64,000 nt of DNA. It comes from Stratiolaelaps scimitus (taxonomy: Eukaryota; Arthropoda; Arachnida; Mesostigmata; Laelapidae). The notes beneath the pieces were generated by a model. It saw only the letters and a program-made list of their open reading frames with translations. It was not told the DNA's origin and made no database searches. The stretch covers positions 11,235,501-11,299,500 of the forward strand of contig JABWDB010000007.1 of assembly GCA_019614645.1 (NCBI GenBank), given 5' to 3'. The position numbers were made by a program, and so were the translations under genes. This document shows, piece by piece, positions 25,669 through 37,919 of this stretch (positions are counted from its first letter, which is position 1; each line of letters begins with the position of its first letter).

Positions 25669-26897
25669 ATTCTATGTAGGTATATAGCGAGCACGTGCAC
25701 GTCAGTCAACGAACACCTGGTCGTGGGACGAAGCTGTTTTCCTTGATTATATTATTCATCATAAAACTACATTCGTACACAAATATTGCCGGATTACCAG
25801 TGAGTATTGAAATAGTTGCAAAGCATGCATCGCATGTCAAAAATCACCTCAGAGGACGCATTCACGTAATCAACGACGCAACCAAGTGAACAAGAAAATA
25901 AATATCGTTCCCAGTAATAAATACGAAGTTTTTCATTGCAACAATATGTACAAATACTGGATGTGTACACCCCCGTATATTACATACTCCGTATATATCG
26001 TATCTTCTCTTTTTATTCATACGATTTGTGTAATATTAGTATATATCGTATATTTGTCCATAAGCTGTGCACTGTTTGTTATTGCTTCCGCTAATCGCAG
26101 TACGATACGTTCTATATAACTGTACAATATGTAGTAAATAGAGTAAGTTACCGCCAATGTTCTGCAATATTCACTTGGCTGGGGCATGGGCCATAGCCGA
26201 TCAGTAGCGCTATAGAAAGCCAGTGACGCGCTCACCTGTGGGGATTAGATATACAGTAGGTAAAATTTACGATTCTCCCACACGTGCACTCGGCCAGTTG
26301 TCGATTCACTCTGGTGTGGTGTCCACTTAGCGTAGATCCCCTGTGTATTGTATCGCCTTTCCCGATGTTACACTTCCCTCTGACGCCGTTCAATGTTACC
26401 TTGCATTGGCTAGTTTTTCAATCGAGTCACCCCTGGCAGTGGCCACTGGTAGAAATAGACAGTGTCGTCGCTGTAGGACCTCTGTGTGCCGATTACAATT
26501 CAGTACCGAGAAGTTTCGTATTGGTGGTTTGAAAATGCGGAGTGACCTTATCAACCACAACTTCGACTAGAATTCGATTTCAATTAGCGAATGTGCATCA
26601 TCATAACAATAATATGTAAGACAAAGTTGGAAATTTCGGCCGTCACGTTCCAGCGTATCGTAATCATCTGCTGCAGTTGATTCATGCATGCAATAGCATA
26701 TGAGAGTCACTAGCAGGGTATCAGGCCAAGGGAGAGCCGAATGCCTGACCTGTGAAAGCGTTCATTCATTTGGACTCCGGGAGCTGGGAAAAGCGTTGGG
26801 CTGGTGAAGACGACTTTAATGTGGGGAGCGCCACTGCGCACCTCATGTGGCACGTGTTTCTTTAAAGGGGGCGGCATAGGGGAACTGCGTGACTTAC

Positions 26898-26933
26898 CAA
26901 GAGAGCGGCGAATACGACGAAAAAGGAAGCCAT
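26898..26933 (-). CDS. Possible 12-codon leader exon of a secreted protein
   Basis: On the - strand an ATG at 26933 reads MASFFVVFAALL and is cut exactly after the twelfth codon by a consensus donor, CTCTTG|gtaagt. A first exon holding only the start of a hydrophobic signal peptide, with a phase-0 donor, is the classic arrangement of arthropod cuticle and other small secreted-protein genes. A TATA-like box and an initiator-like CAGT lie upstream at canonical spacing (26973-27003), which would give a 5' UTR of about 42 nt. No second exon was identified: the - strand of 26.2-26.9 kb has no long frame, and the exon-like frame near 23.3 kb has the wrong phase. The protein family is therefore unknown, and the call rests on structure only. 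Confidence 0.3.
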
Positions 26934-26972
26934 GAGGGGTCTGCGTGTATAGAGGGCGTAGAGAGAGAGAGG

Positions 26973-27003
26973 ACTGGGGTGATGTGGGCGCGAGAATTAA
27001 ATA
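26973..27003 (-). promoter_or_regulatory. Possible core promoter: TATTTAA box and CAGT initiator
   Basis: On the - strand TATTTAA starts at 27003, 28 bp before the A of a CAGT initiator-like motif (A at 26975). That is the textbook TATA-to-start spacing, and the possible leader exon follows about 40 nt later. Both motifs are short and degenerate. Confidence 0.25.
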
Positions 27004-30000
27004 ACCTCATCACAACGAGATGGAGTTTGAGATCGACGGCTGATGCAGGTACACATTGCAGCATGAGTTGCTGACGCGTGCGGATGTGTGTGGACTCCCG
27101 ACTTTTCTTCATATCGTTTAGTTATTGTGGGGTCCGGAGCCCCGACGGAGCCAGAGCAGTAGTAGTTGTAGTTGTAGTAACTGAGCGAGCGCGGCACCGG
27201 AGGTCTTAGAAGCTACGTTGTTGGCTCCTGCCATGGCTACACTCTCATCGTGGAGAGTTGCTCGCGCCGACTCATGCGATGTCGTGCGAAATCAATGAGC
27301 GCTTGGTGGCATCATATTTGTTCCTCTACATATGATATGGAATAAACCCTGCAAGTTAATTTGGCTAGAGTCAGAATTATTTCATGTTATTAGGGATCTA
27401 ATGTTTCCATTTGAGTTACCCATGGCCACTTCAGTGTTATTTTACAAACCTTTGTTAAAGCTTACCTATCGCAACCCTAGTAGATAATATCAATTATCGT
27501 CTGAAACTACAAAACATGATTCAAGGTTAGTTTCGAAGCTGGGGTTAGCATTTCGGACGCTTCGACCCTAGCTTATATGTACGCCTGTAGTACGATACCG
27601 TTGTTTGACGAGCCTTCACAGAGAAACAAATCCTGAGTTATTCGACTTGGTCTAAAACGTTCGAATTTTCATATTGCGCTATGTGTTCGAGCAATTACTC
27701 TCTCGCAAAACTGTCACATGGACGGGCGCTCCGTTCAGCAGGAGTTAAGGTGGGGAGAGCAATGAGGGGGCGTGACTATACTCCAGTACAGTGTTCGTAT
27801 GGCGTAGAGTCGTCTCTAGCTGACATCCAGTTTCCCAGTCAGCGAAGTGACTTGGGAATACTTAGAGAAAGAGAGGAGTTGGCGGCAAAGCCAAACGAAC
27901 GCTCCTTTTCGGCTTCGTGTCGAACGTTATCTATTTCGATGCGAGCAGTGGTTGTTGTACACAGTAAGCTTTTCGTTGAGCAAACTGGAAACTGGTTGGA
28001 TGAGGGTACATTTGATCCACACGTTTCATTAGCGAGTGGTTGATTTCGTTTTGCGGCTATACCAGGCACGCTACGAAAATATCTCATGAAAAGGCTGAAT
28101 ACGAATTGTTACCGGTTACTTATATTTCTTCCGATAACAGCTCGACTCAATCAGCTTCGAGTACTATTGGCGAGAGTGGACCACAGCTGTCAATTTATTA
28201 TATCTAGTGAAACAATGCTGTTAACGGGAGCAGGTGCACCGGGAGGCTCCCGACCTCGGGGCAACTCACGCTGAGGAGTGACTCAGCCTCGTTTGGGCTA
28301 ACACCGAGTAACGAAGCTCTCTACACTTGTTGCCAGTGGCCCCCAGCCCATGAGCAAGCACAGCACATCGTTATGGCCATCACAAATGATAATCCGAATC
28401 GATGTACAGTCCGTGATGGCTGCGTTAATGTTGTGAGGGACATCGTAGAGTCTGACAGCTCGTTCGGCCGTTTGCCAGAGGCGGCATAAAAAAAATCTAC
28501 CTCCGTGCCCGCTGTCGCCGTAGTAGGCGGCATTCGATGAGCTGTTTCGCTCACGTCGTTGAGACGACAAGGTAACAAGTGACATATTGTGAATTATTAT
28601 ATATGACTGTCATGCATCATAGCCGCATTGAGCACAGCTCATTAATACTGTCTGACCAGTTCTTGTAGCTAATACGGCCCGGCGTCATCCCTACCCGGGT
28701 ATTAGAACACTGCAGATGTGTTCGTAGGCAAAACCCTTTTAACTCTTTCTTGAAACAAGCTAATCGTCTGACCGGCCCTCGTTCAGCGAACCGCCAGTAT
28801 TGCTGGACTACCATGCTATAATAGTGCCACCACCACCACTACTACCACCTTCGTTTTAATCGCTGCTGTGCTTCGTACAGCCTCGGGTGTCCATCTTCCC
28901 AGACTCGCGCAACAGCCATCGGGGATCCAGGGTCACCTGTAGGGTCCCTCAGGATGAAATCACCTTGTTCCGTCGACTACCCTCCCCAACTTTGTGATGC
29001 AAAGCAGCACGAGAATCCATTCGAAATACAGCTTATCATGTGCCCTATGCTGTAGCCTCTGGGTTCTTTGTGACGCTGTTTCGGCCACCTCAATCGGTAG
29101 AAGAAGGTAACACTGAATAAACCTGCTCACCCGCGGCGTCACATCATATTTACACGCTCGCCACGCTAAGGGACACTGCAACACTGCTAGGATGCCAGGT
29201 ACGGGATTAGGCAGGGAGAGAGAGAACAGAGTTAAAGGAAATGTTCCTATTGCCTCGAGGTCAGCCTCTGGCCATGGCATGCATTAGCCAGGGATGGCAA
29301 TATAGCGAGTACAGCAAAAAGGGGGTGAATATCACCGTCAAACACTGCCAATCCCTTGATGCTTCAAACGAAGCAGGCGATTTTTTCTTAAGAAGCTACT
29401 CGAATGCTAGATTTCGTTGCAAATATCGAATTTCATGTTGCAGCTAATTATTAGTTTGAGATCTTAAAAAAAAATCATCTTGAGTCATTTTGAGTCTGTT
29501 TACCAAAGGCTTTGGTATGTATACTAATTCTGGCCCTCTTTTTTAGAGAACGAGGTAATATATCGACTGTGAGTTATGTTTCTTAAGTTTTCATGACAAA
29601 AATTAGTACTTTCTGTTAAATCTTACCCCATTCCGTAAGCAAAGATGACGAAACGACAAAATCGAAAACACGCATTCGAAATGCAGCCTGACCAAGTCAA
29701 TCCTTGCTAAGGCTTTCTACACACGAACTCACTGCCAATGATAGCACACTGTCCTGCCCACGTGACAAGAGATTCTGCCCACGCAGCAGTAACTTTTGGC
29801 TAGAGTGACATTTCGTCATGGTAATATTACGTGTGCTTCCCTGAAACTCATCTGGTCGATATTTGACAAATGCTGGTATTTCAATGCAGACGCACGAGTC
29901 GAATTATCATCGATTACTACACTGTATTGTATCGATGTGCAAATGTGTCCATCAAACGGTGTGAACACATCTAATTTTCTAACTTCGTTCATTGGCCGTG

Positions 30001-30604
30001 AATGAAATTAGAAGCAAGAATCGCGTCAATATCACGAGCCAGGACTTGATTTCGTTAGAGTTCTTGGAGCTTCGTCATAGATAATAACATAATCTGGAAT
30101 ATATTGATATGGGACATCGCATTGTAGCATGCTATAGTCCAAAGCGATTCGATCTCTTAGCTACACAGATTTCTGTTGGCTGTTGACGGTACCCATTTCA
30201 CATATTCTGAAGAGACACCATCATACTGTTTTCTTGTTTACGGTGTCTCGTCTAACCGAGATCTCTGTTTGAGCTATGCGGATCGAACAAAGAGCGGCTG
30301 CTGTCAGATCCAGTCGTGAGGAGGGATCCTAGTATTCACTACAGTGTTTTGTTATTCTCCACAGAGATAAAGAGATAGAGAGAGATAGAGAGCCAAAAGA
30401 AAGCACAACATAAATCGGAGCAGCAGAATCTGGACCTGGACACACTCCCCGAGTAGACCGACTAGGCCACCTTCACTGACTAGTGGTTTCGCTATCCACA
30501 GGAGCCCTGACGAATCCGCCTTCATGGTACCCCGCCGCCTCGGCCGGAGTCCTGCAGTGCACATCTCGCTCATATTCTGGTCGCCATTCTACTCCGTTCT
30601 TTAT

Positions 30605-30628
30605 ACACACACACACACAAATATATAT
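30605..30628. repeat. Compound (AC)n(AT)n microsatellite
   Basis: An AC run passes directly into an AT run. Confidence 0.95.
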
Positions 30629-31316
30629 AGTAGCAAGCTATACCATGACTCGGCCCATCTACAAATTGTGTTGCTGCTACTCTATTGCTTCTTCGGTGCG
30701 GCCCGGTCAGTCGCTGGACTTTTCTCTCTCTCACTTTCGTTTTTGAGCGTGCCCGTAGACACACAGAGGCCTATTGAAACTCGTGATCCAGTAGCACGTC
30801 GATGTTTTCCCGTACGTCTGTTCACTCGCTCCTAGCTATTTGGCACGATGTGTATGTGTCTCTATATATGTTTATGTAACAGTGCCTTCTCGCTATTACC
30901 TACACTGCAGTTCCTACGGCTGGTTGTGCTCTCTCTGGTCGCGGGGCATGGTAATTTTTCTCTCCCTTTTTGCCGCAGGCATCGATTGTTGTGCTGCTGC
31001 GGTGGGTGGCTACTACTGTTCAGGGACTGACGCGATTTCTGGACTGACTTGCTGTCGCGCTACATGCTACTATGTGAATTGCAGGCTTCGACAGGCCAGC
31101 GGCTTCATTGGGCGAAGCAGAATAATAATAATGGTCTTTGTCAAAAACAAAGAATAAAAGCAACTTTCAGAAGAAGACAGGGAACAGCAGATCCCGTAAG
31201 AGGATGCCACTATCCTGTACTGCTCCCTGCTGAAAAATATTTCGGCGTCGGCCTTATACGACGCCACACTAGGGATGTCTGACGGCCATGCTCACGGCCT
31301 CTGAGCACGGCACATG

Positions 31317-31346
31317 CACACACACATATATATATATATATATATA
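31317..31346. repeat. Compound (CA)n(TA)n microsatellite
   Basis: Five CA units followed by ten TA units. Confidence 0.95.
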
Positions 31347-32347
31347 CAGGAACGACGCTGCTAAACTGATCTGCCAGTTTTCCCACATCACAGGGGTTGG
31401 CGTTCTGCGCCAGTAGTGTGACTAGGTTGATTGCGCGGTCCCACCGGCTACGCATAGCACGATCAGGCACCACCACGGCTGACGCGGCAGTTGGCGACAG
31501 CGGTCCGAAACGATCAGGGCGGCGATCGGGCATGGTAAGCGATTCTGGTAAACAGTTTACAAAACGGGGCCACACTATAAAGATGCCTGAAGCATAGGAC
31601 ATCGGCAGGCAGACAGATCGATCAGTAGAAGAGGACTGACGGACGGAAGGGCGGGGGTAAGGAGAAATAAATAGGTAACGGAGCTAGAAAACAGTACAGC
31701 CACCCTCTATGCGTTCCTCCTATTGACGTTACTCATGTTTAGCTTAATTATTGGCGATGGCGACGAAATACACTGTGCGTGTCATTGTAGTACTGACAGC
31801 AGTGAAAACACAACGTTGGCGCTTGTGCCCGCTGATCTCGAACGAAGGAAAGAGCCGAATCTCTCCGAACAGATATCCGAGACGATCTGAGGCTGCAACA
31901 AAGGAGGGCAGCTGTTAGTTGATGTCTTTGAAGATAAAGGGGTGAGGGAATAGAACGAGGAACCAGTGAAATAAATCGTTTATCGAGAAAACCATTTACA
32001 GTGGGGCTGACCATGATGACAAGGTGATGATAAAATTTGTGATCAAACGTCAAAACAATGTTCGGTTTTGCTTCTATCCTGTTACTATTTGTTGATGGAG
32101 ATTTTTCGTGGTGTTTTTGTTTCTATTCAGTTGGCATTTACAAAAATGGCTATATGGGGTGGCTTGATCAATGTGGAGATGGCTAGATCAATGTGGAGCA
32201 GGGTGATCGGTAAGGCACTTTTGAATACATACCAAGCGAATACAAGGTGGATAAGGCTTGTATCGCAAGACGACGTATTGCTTCTGGTCATCTACCGCAA
32301 GAGACTTAACCTTCAAAGTTACCTCGCGGAGCACATAATGTACGATA

Positions 32348-32615
32348 AGTTCACCTCAAGCAAATCAATGCGGTTTGTACTATATGTGCATTGCTGAAGG
32401 TAATCAAACAATATATAGTGTATATTTTTCCATAACAAGGTCCTACATACAACTATATATATATACATATATATATATATATTTATTTATATATGTATAT
32501 ATATATATAGTTGTATGTAGGACCTTGTTATGGAAAAATATACACTATATATTGTTTGATTACCTTCAGCAATGCACATATAGTACAAACCGCATTGATT
32601 TGCTTGAGGTGAACT
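32348..32615. repeat. Giant AT-centred palindrome 1 (118-bp perfect arms)
   Basis: Positions 32348-32465 are the exact reverse complement of 32498-32615. The arms carry ordinary mixed sequence, from agttcacctcaagcaaatca at the outer edge to catacaactatatatata at the inner edge. The 32-bp centre (32466-32497) is AT-only except for one C and one G, and it pairs with a few mismatches. Transcribed in either direction, the arms would fold into a 118-bp perfect stem. The right edge shares four bases with palindrome 2. Absence of any arm mismatch means recent origin, active homogenisation or a sequencing/assembly fold-back. Confidence 0.99.
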
Positions 32616-32743
32616 GTCGTCGTTAGCAGTAGTGGCTTAGTGAAAGCTGAAATAATAATAATAATAATAATATATATATATATATTATTATTATTATTAT
32701 TATTTCAGCTTTCACTAAGCCACTACTGCTAACGACGACAGTT
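32612..32743. repeat. Palindrome 2, perfect over 132 bp with no spacer
   Basis: The two 66-bp halves are exact reverse complements about a centre between 32677 and 32678. Mixed-sequence outer arms (from aactgtcgtcgttagcagta) lead into an (AAT)n(AT)n(ATT)n core. It begins inside the last four bases (aact, 32612-32615) of palindrome 1, so the two structures are fused at a 4-bp overlap. Confidence 0.99.
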
Positions 32744-34876
32744 TCGAACGGATACATAGTGATAGAGCAGGTTGTGGTCATGTATGAGCCAAGCGAGCAT
32801 TACTGGGCCTAACAAACTCAGGCTCAAGATGTTAACAGCTGTTTCAAGCATCGGAATGATCATCATGTAATCAGCGCATTAAAGTCCTTCTGACCCACGA
32901 GCTGGGTCGTCTCGTGACTTCGTATGCTCAATATAATGCGCACACCACCACGCCTACTTCGCTGCTCATAGCCAGCCGCCCTTCCCGGCGCTCGTTGTAT
33001 TGTACATCAATCCTTCGCCGTTCTATACCTGTATAGTTACCCACCCATGTGCACTATGCAGAAGATCACCACAAAGCAAAAATCTCTCCGTCCGGTGCCG
33101 GTGCTCCAGCTGGCTGCTCCAGATGTAGCCGCTGCAACTTTGTCGCTCCCCGTGCCAACGATCTCCCCTATCGAATCCCTGGGGGTGCGCACCCGAATGC
33201 ACGCTCATTACCCCGCCACCGCCATCTCCTCTGTTTTCACCACTTGCTACTGTCGTCTGTGATATGAGGTGGGATTTAGGCGATACTTGGTTGGCTTGCT
33301 GTCGTAGCCTTTGTAATGACTTGTTGGGAGGGTTTCGACGAGAATTTCGTTCGGCTACCATTTTGACAAGAAGCGACGGGGAGTGAACCGTATGACTGAT
33401 ATGAACCATCGATGTTGCGGTCGTTAAACATCAGCGGTTAGAGATCGAATTGACACTATCGAAGTAAAAACCATACAGATCGACGCCACCGGGTCAACTG
33501 TGGATGAGGAATACGTTTTAAACTGGGGAGTTCGATTCCTATCTAATAAATGGGACCGCATTTTTGAACCAGTTGTAATAAGAAGCATTCACAGTTATCT
33601 GGTTACTCGCTCATATTCGGGTGGATGTTGAACATGGTCTTGTAATGGTGTGCCGTTCTCTGTGTGACGCCGTATAACGCCATTTCCCTTAGTAGCTTCG
33701 GTTGCAATTTGGCTGTGGTTTTCTGGCCCTATCTACCGAGGTCAACCGGCTTCTATGGAATCGGCCCCCAGTTGCCTTCAAACTGAACACCGCGATATCA
33801 ACTCTTCGCCTATTACATCACATCAAATAACACTAGTCAACTTCTCGTCTTCTTAATCTTCGTCAATCGGCGAGTCTCTCCGTGGCGATTGTGCCATTGT
33901 GGTAACTGTTGCGTCGCACACCTCCAGATATAGCGTCCGCGACAGCAGTCCCTCCCACGAGCACCCCGAGCCTTTTTCCTGTCAAGGCCAAACGAATGTT
34001 CCTGCTGTAGCTCTTACCAGTGAAACACTAGGTAGCCTTTGTCCTTCTGGGATGTAGTAATCTATTTCCTTAGTTCGACTCGTGCTTCTTCATCCTCTGT
34101 GCTCCTTGCCTCTTGCGTTGTTCTACCACCTCCCTGGGGGCTATATAACTTCGTATACGAGGCACCTATGACGCGTTCGGCTACCGCAGCGAGCTGACGC
34201 ACCTCCGCGCGACTCGGCTTACTGCCAATTTCACATGGACTAGTCGTCGTGTGGCCAAGAACGAGAGATCTCTAGCCCCCGCTTGGGTTTCTCCCTGCTT
34301 CGTATCGTTGCGTCCTCTTGGTAGTCACCTAGCCCTTGTTCGACACCCCACCTCGCAGGCTCCTACTGCTCCTTCCTGCCCTCTCAGTGTGCTCATGCGG
34401 CGGTCACCCAACGGATCTGCATAGCATTGCTGCCGTCCGCTACCTGCTGCAGAATGTTGTTGCTCCGTAGCTCCGTAATGTACGATCGTTTTCATGTGTG
34501 CGTGTGTGTGCATCGTTGTCATGCAGCCTTGGAGCATTATAGCTGTATTGGCTGGCTAGGTCGTTCTCGGTTGCTCGTTCATTCGTTAGAACGCTTTCTA
34601 GGGCGAAGATGAGGAGAAGCGTGATGAGAGAACCTTGGTGATCGAGAGATAGAGCAAGTCAGAGAGAAAGAGAGAGAGAGACATTGGCATCGGCCAAAAG
34701 GCAAGCAGTCGATGTGTTAGTCACTGGGCAGGCGCGAACTACAGGGCAGGCAAGAGGCAACCTGTGGCGTTTTTGAAACCCAGGGGGCTGGGACTGCTGC
34801 CACTGCTTCAGAAGCGGTTCCGGAGCTTGGGGTCTTGAGGGGTGTTTCGAGGGGCGGCAGCTATCGTTGATGACGA

Positions 34877-34911
34877 TGGCGGCGGCGGCGGCAGCGGCAG
34901 CAGCAGCAGCG
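34877..34911. repeat. (GGC)n(AGC)n tract
   Basis: Contiguous GGC then AGC units on the + strand, at the start of the GC-richer block of 34.6-38.4 kb. Confidence 0.9.
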
Positions 34912-35258
34912 GTAACAACAGCACGGAGGTGGGCTGTACGAGAAGGATGAGATTGCGAGTATAGGGCTACGTCGTGTTTTCGCAGCAGCAGCAGCTACAA
35001 TTCCACTCCCCTTCTGTGAAGGCCGAATGCGAATGCGGCTTAACTCCACTAACGGTATATATGCCTCTCTTTCTCTCTTTTCCTCTATCCTCCTTCCGAT
35101 ACTGGCATTCCACAGGTAGCGGAAAGCATTAAGAAGGCAGCCAATGGAGGCCAGGAGAGAGTCAGCCACCAGGTAGGCAGGGTACCGTTATTTCTCGTCG
35201 ACCAATGCCATCCATAGTCACTACCACATGGGGCACTTTCGTTTCGCTACGAGACTCG

Positions 35259-35294
35259 TATATATATATATATATACATATATATATGTGTGTG
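35259..35294. repeat. Compound (TA)n(TG)n microsatellite
   Basis: TA run interrupted by one C, ending in TG units. Confidence 0.95.
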
Positions 35295-35448
35295 GATATT
35301 GTATATGCCGCCCCAGTGGAAGCCAGCTCGAGAGAGGAAGAGATAGAGTAGGTTGAGCGTCGCGTGTACGATACCGAACTTGGCCCACCTTTTGCTAGCG
35401 GCACTCGCGCGATGGAACAGAGACAGTACGCGGGTAACTGAGGCTCGC

Positions 35449-35481
35449 GCAGCGGCAGCAGCAGCGGTGGAGCGCAGCAGC
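35449..35481. repeat. Interrupted (AGC)n tract
   Basis: AGC/GGC units interrupted by ggtggagcg. Confidence 0.85.
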
Positions 35482-36472
35482 GCTGATCCATGGCCCGCGT
35501 CTCGCTCCACTGCCAGATCAGCTCTAGCCTGAACAGTACAACGAGAGCTCAGTCGCGCCTAACTCGTGGAGGTATCGGAGCTCCTCCGCTTTGAGAGAAG
35601 TGAGGAACTGTGCGAAGATGTGAAACAGCCGAATATGAGAAGCCGGCTGACTGCAAGTAGCCCCTTACCACTCGAAATCGGAAACGAAGTACGAAGAGAA
35701 GAACAACAAGTGGATGTGGCTGCTCCTGCTGTTGCTGCAGGAGGAGCTAGCGTCGTGTCGACGTCAATGCCGCAACACAGGCATGGTGTTTAGCGATACG
35801 GATAGCTCAAGATGGTGCCAATGAACGAGAGAGGACGAATGTGTATTTGACGACAAAAACAGATGCGGACAAAGAAACACACACACACACACTTACAGAT
35901 GTACAGAACAGCTGGCATGCTCATGCCACTGTTGTGCTGAAAGGTGTTGTGTCATAAACATGACGACCCATGTCCATCAGCCTCAGGTCGTGGTGATGTG
36001 AGGAATAGCTTCACCAGACGACGACCACCAGACAGACACGAGATGGGGTGTGCAAAGAGGCAAGGTAAAGGTGTCAAATGCAGCAATGTGCGTCACCACG
36101 ACGACAAAGCGCTGTAACAGCGGTGGTTGCGCACATCGAAATGTGAATGTACTCCGTACTCATGTTTTGGGGCCAGGTCAGAGCCGCATATGTGGACATC
36201 GTCTCTGCTTGTGAGCGGCTGGATAACGGTAATGCAGGCCACATGCAATGAGAATGAGACACATGTACATGTGTAGAGTGTCTCTCCGAACTCGCCGCAC
36301 GCCGGCACTCGGTGGTCGATACAGAGAACGAGATGTGTCTTAGGAAAATGTGAGAAAGAGAAGCTGGAATACGATTCATGGCCGGAAAGTGCAATCTAGG
36401 TATGGCAGACCAATAAGTGTCATCGTGTCAATTCTATACTTACAATTAATATCCCCGCATATACATATGTGG

Positions 36473-36506
36473 ATATATATATATACATGATATATACACA
36501 TATATA
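36473..36506. repeat. AT-rich quasi-palindromic tract
   Basis: Alternating AT with catga at the centre. The flanks catatgtgga and acacatata are nearly complementary, giving a small imperfect palindrome. Confidence 0.85.
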
Positions 36507-37890
36507 CTTACTACTGCTATTACTATGCTAGAACAAGTCTGACGAGGAGAAAAAGACAAAGATAAAGAGTGTCGTTGCCTCCTAAAGAGGAAGAATGGAA
36601 ACGAACGCACTCAGGAGGGCCGGACCGTGCAATAATACGAACGGGCGATTGTAAGAGCGCTCAAATAGAAGAAGAACAAGTGAAGTTGTAGTGAAAGAAA
36701 GAGAGAGAGAGAGGACATTCCCTCGTATGAATTTAATGAGTGTCCCCCTCCAGAACGGCTTTCCTCGAGACGATGGCTGCACTATGAGCTGCGCCCCCAA
36801 CAGGAAGAAAGTCTTGGGGGACGACAAAGGTAGTGACAAAGCCTGACAACTAGCGGGATTCGGAAGTATTGCACTTGCAGTGGCCGGCAGCCGACAGGAT
36901 GGCCGGACTGACGGACTAGACTACCTGCGAGGGAGCAAGCAGGTCTCGACGTCGGTCGACCAGCATTAGATTCATTGTCCAACAAACGCCACTCATTCAA
37001 AGCGGGATCGGCGTAACAGCGCCGACCATAGCTCCAGCCTTGGCAGCAGGGCGGAGTGGGTATGGCGAGTAGTACGTTCAACCGGTGGGCCCGTTCATTC
37101 AACGTAGAAAAGCAAGGAAGCTGCGTCTCTTCTCAGCGGTCAAGCCGAAGCACGTCACCGCAGCATTCACTGCGCTGTGGGGCATTCGCCGTCCTGAAGT
37201 AAATTCTCTGTCTCTGCTTGCTTACATATCAACCAACATACGTGCATTCATTCTCCTTAGAAGGGCCTTTCTTTTCTAGCACAAGGATCCTATCCCGAAC
37301 GGGCAACCGAGGCTCAACTGACGAGGCTCAACTGACCCTTACCGGTGATCTGAGGCGGGGGACGGGTCAGTCAAGGATTCATGATGCATGCGGCCGCAAC
37401 AAACGAAGAAGGGAAGATGCAACAGTATCTAACAGAGACCATCACCACCACAGCGGTCTGATCCGGCACTCGTCGGCGGGAGTTCCCTCCAGGCCGCCTG
37501 CGTCTGATTGAGGTCCTGCTCTCCTCTGCTCCTATCTCGCCGCCCTCGACTCAGACATGAGCTCATCCTTTAGACAAACCCTATGGCTGTCTGCAGTTCG
37601 TCTGTGAAACAGCGGCCCCGTTTGTTATCCTGGAGACGGACAACAAGACGAGCAGCAGAAACGCAAGCACCACTGCATGCATGGGAGCTGCATTCGCTGC
37701 CGGTTCGGGGTGGTCTGATACGGCCTACGCACAGGTCTGATACGGTCGAGTCTTTCTTCGGCTGGCGGTGTTGTTTGCCCCCACTGAGACCTGCAACGCG
37801 TCCACAGAACCACTGGACCTGCGAAGCACCCACGACAAAGGATTGTTTTCTATTCAACGAAGGCGGATAGCAATACCGCCGCGTTGGACA

Positions 37891-37919
37891 CCGTCGCCGC
37901 TGCCGCCGCCGCCGCTGCT
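37891..37919. repeat. (GCC)n/(GCT)n tract
   Basis: Mixed GCC and GCT triplets. They account for the Ala- and Pro-rich short frames read here. Confidence 0.85.

Larger units (their letters stand above)
16049..26897. other. Non-coding stretch, first part of the intron downstream of the CH exon
   Basis: It starts with the donor gttagt. I searched by eye for the second half of the CH domain (a Cys-Leu-x-Phe-Leu block, then Gly-Asn-Leu-Lys and Leu-Phe-Phe) and did not find it. Contents are repeat copy B (19384), a (TA)n tract (21166), a strong hairpin with an adjacent TATA-like box (22120-22162), a purine-rich tract (23191-23260) and the longest ORF of the window (24931-25668). Confidence 0.6.
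27004..32347. other. Non-coding stretch, intron continuation
   Basis: No recognised coding sequence. Three - strand frames of 65-106 codons between 28298 and 29280 have no assignable domain. CA/TA compound tracts occur at 30605 and 31317. An imperfect 20-bp duplication (gatcaatgtggag, twice) lies at 32166-32198. Confidence 0.6.

Noticed and set aside
28298..28585. A - strand frame with RLYDVPHN and GHNDVLCLLMGWGP, reminiscent of a WD repeat.
   Set aside because: Only fragments match, there is no second repeat, no supporting splice sites and no continuation in neighbouring frames.
33500..33560. ggggagttcgattcct, resembling a tRNA T-arm with box B.
   Set aside because: The T stem does not pair over five bases, and no D-arm, anticodon arm or acceptor stem could be drawn upstream.
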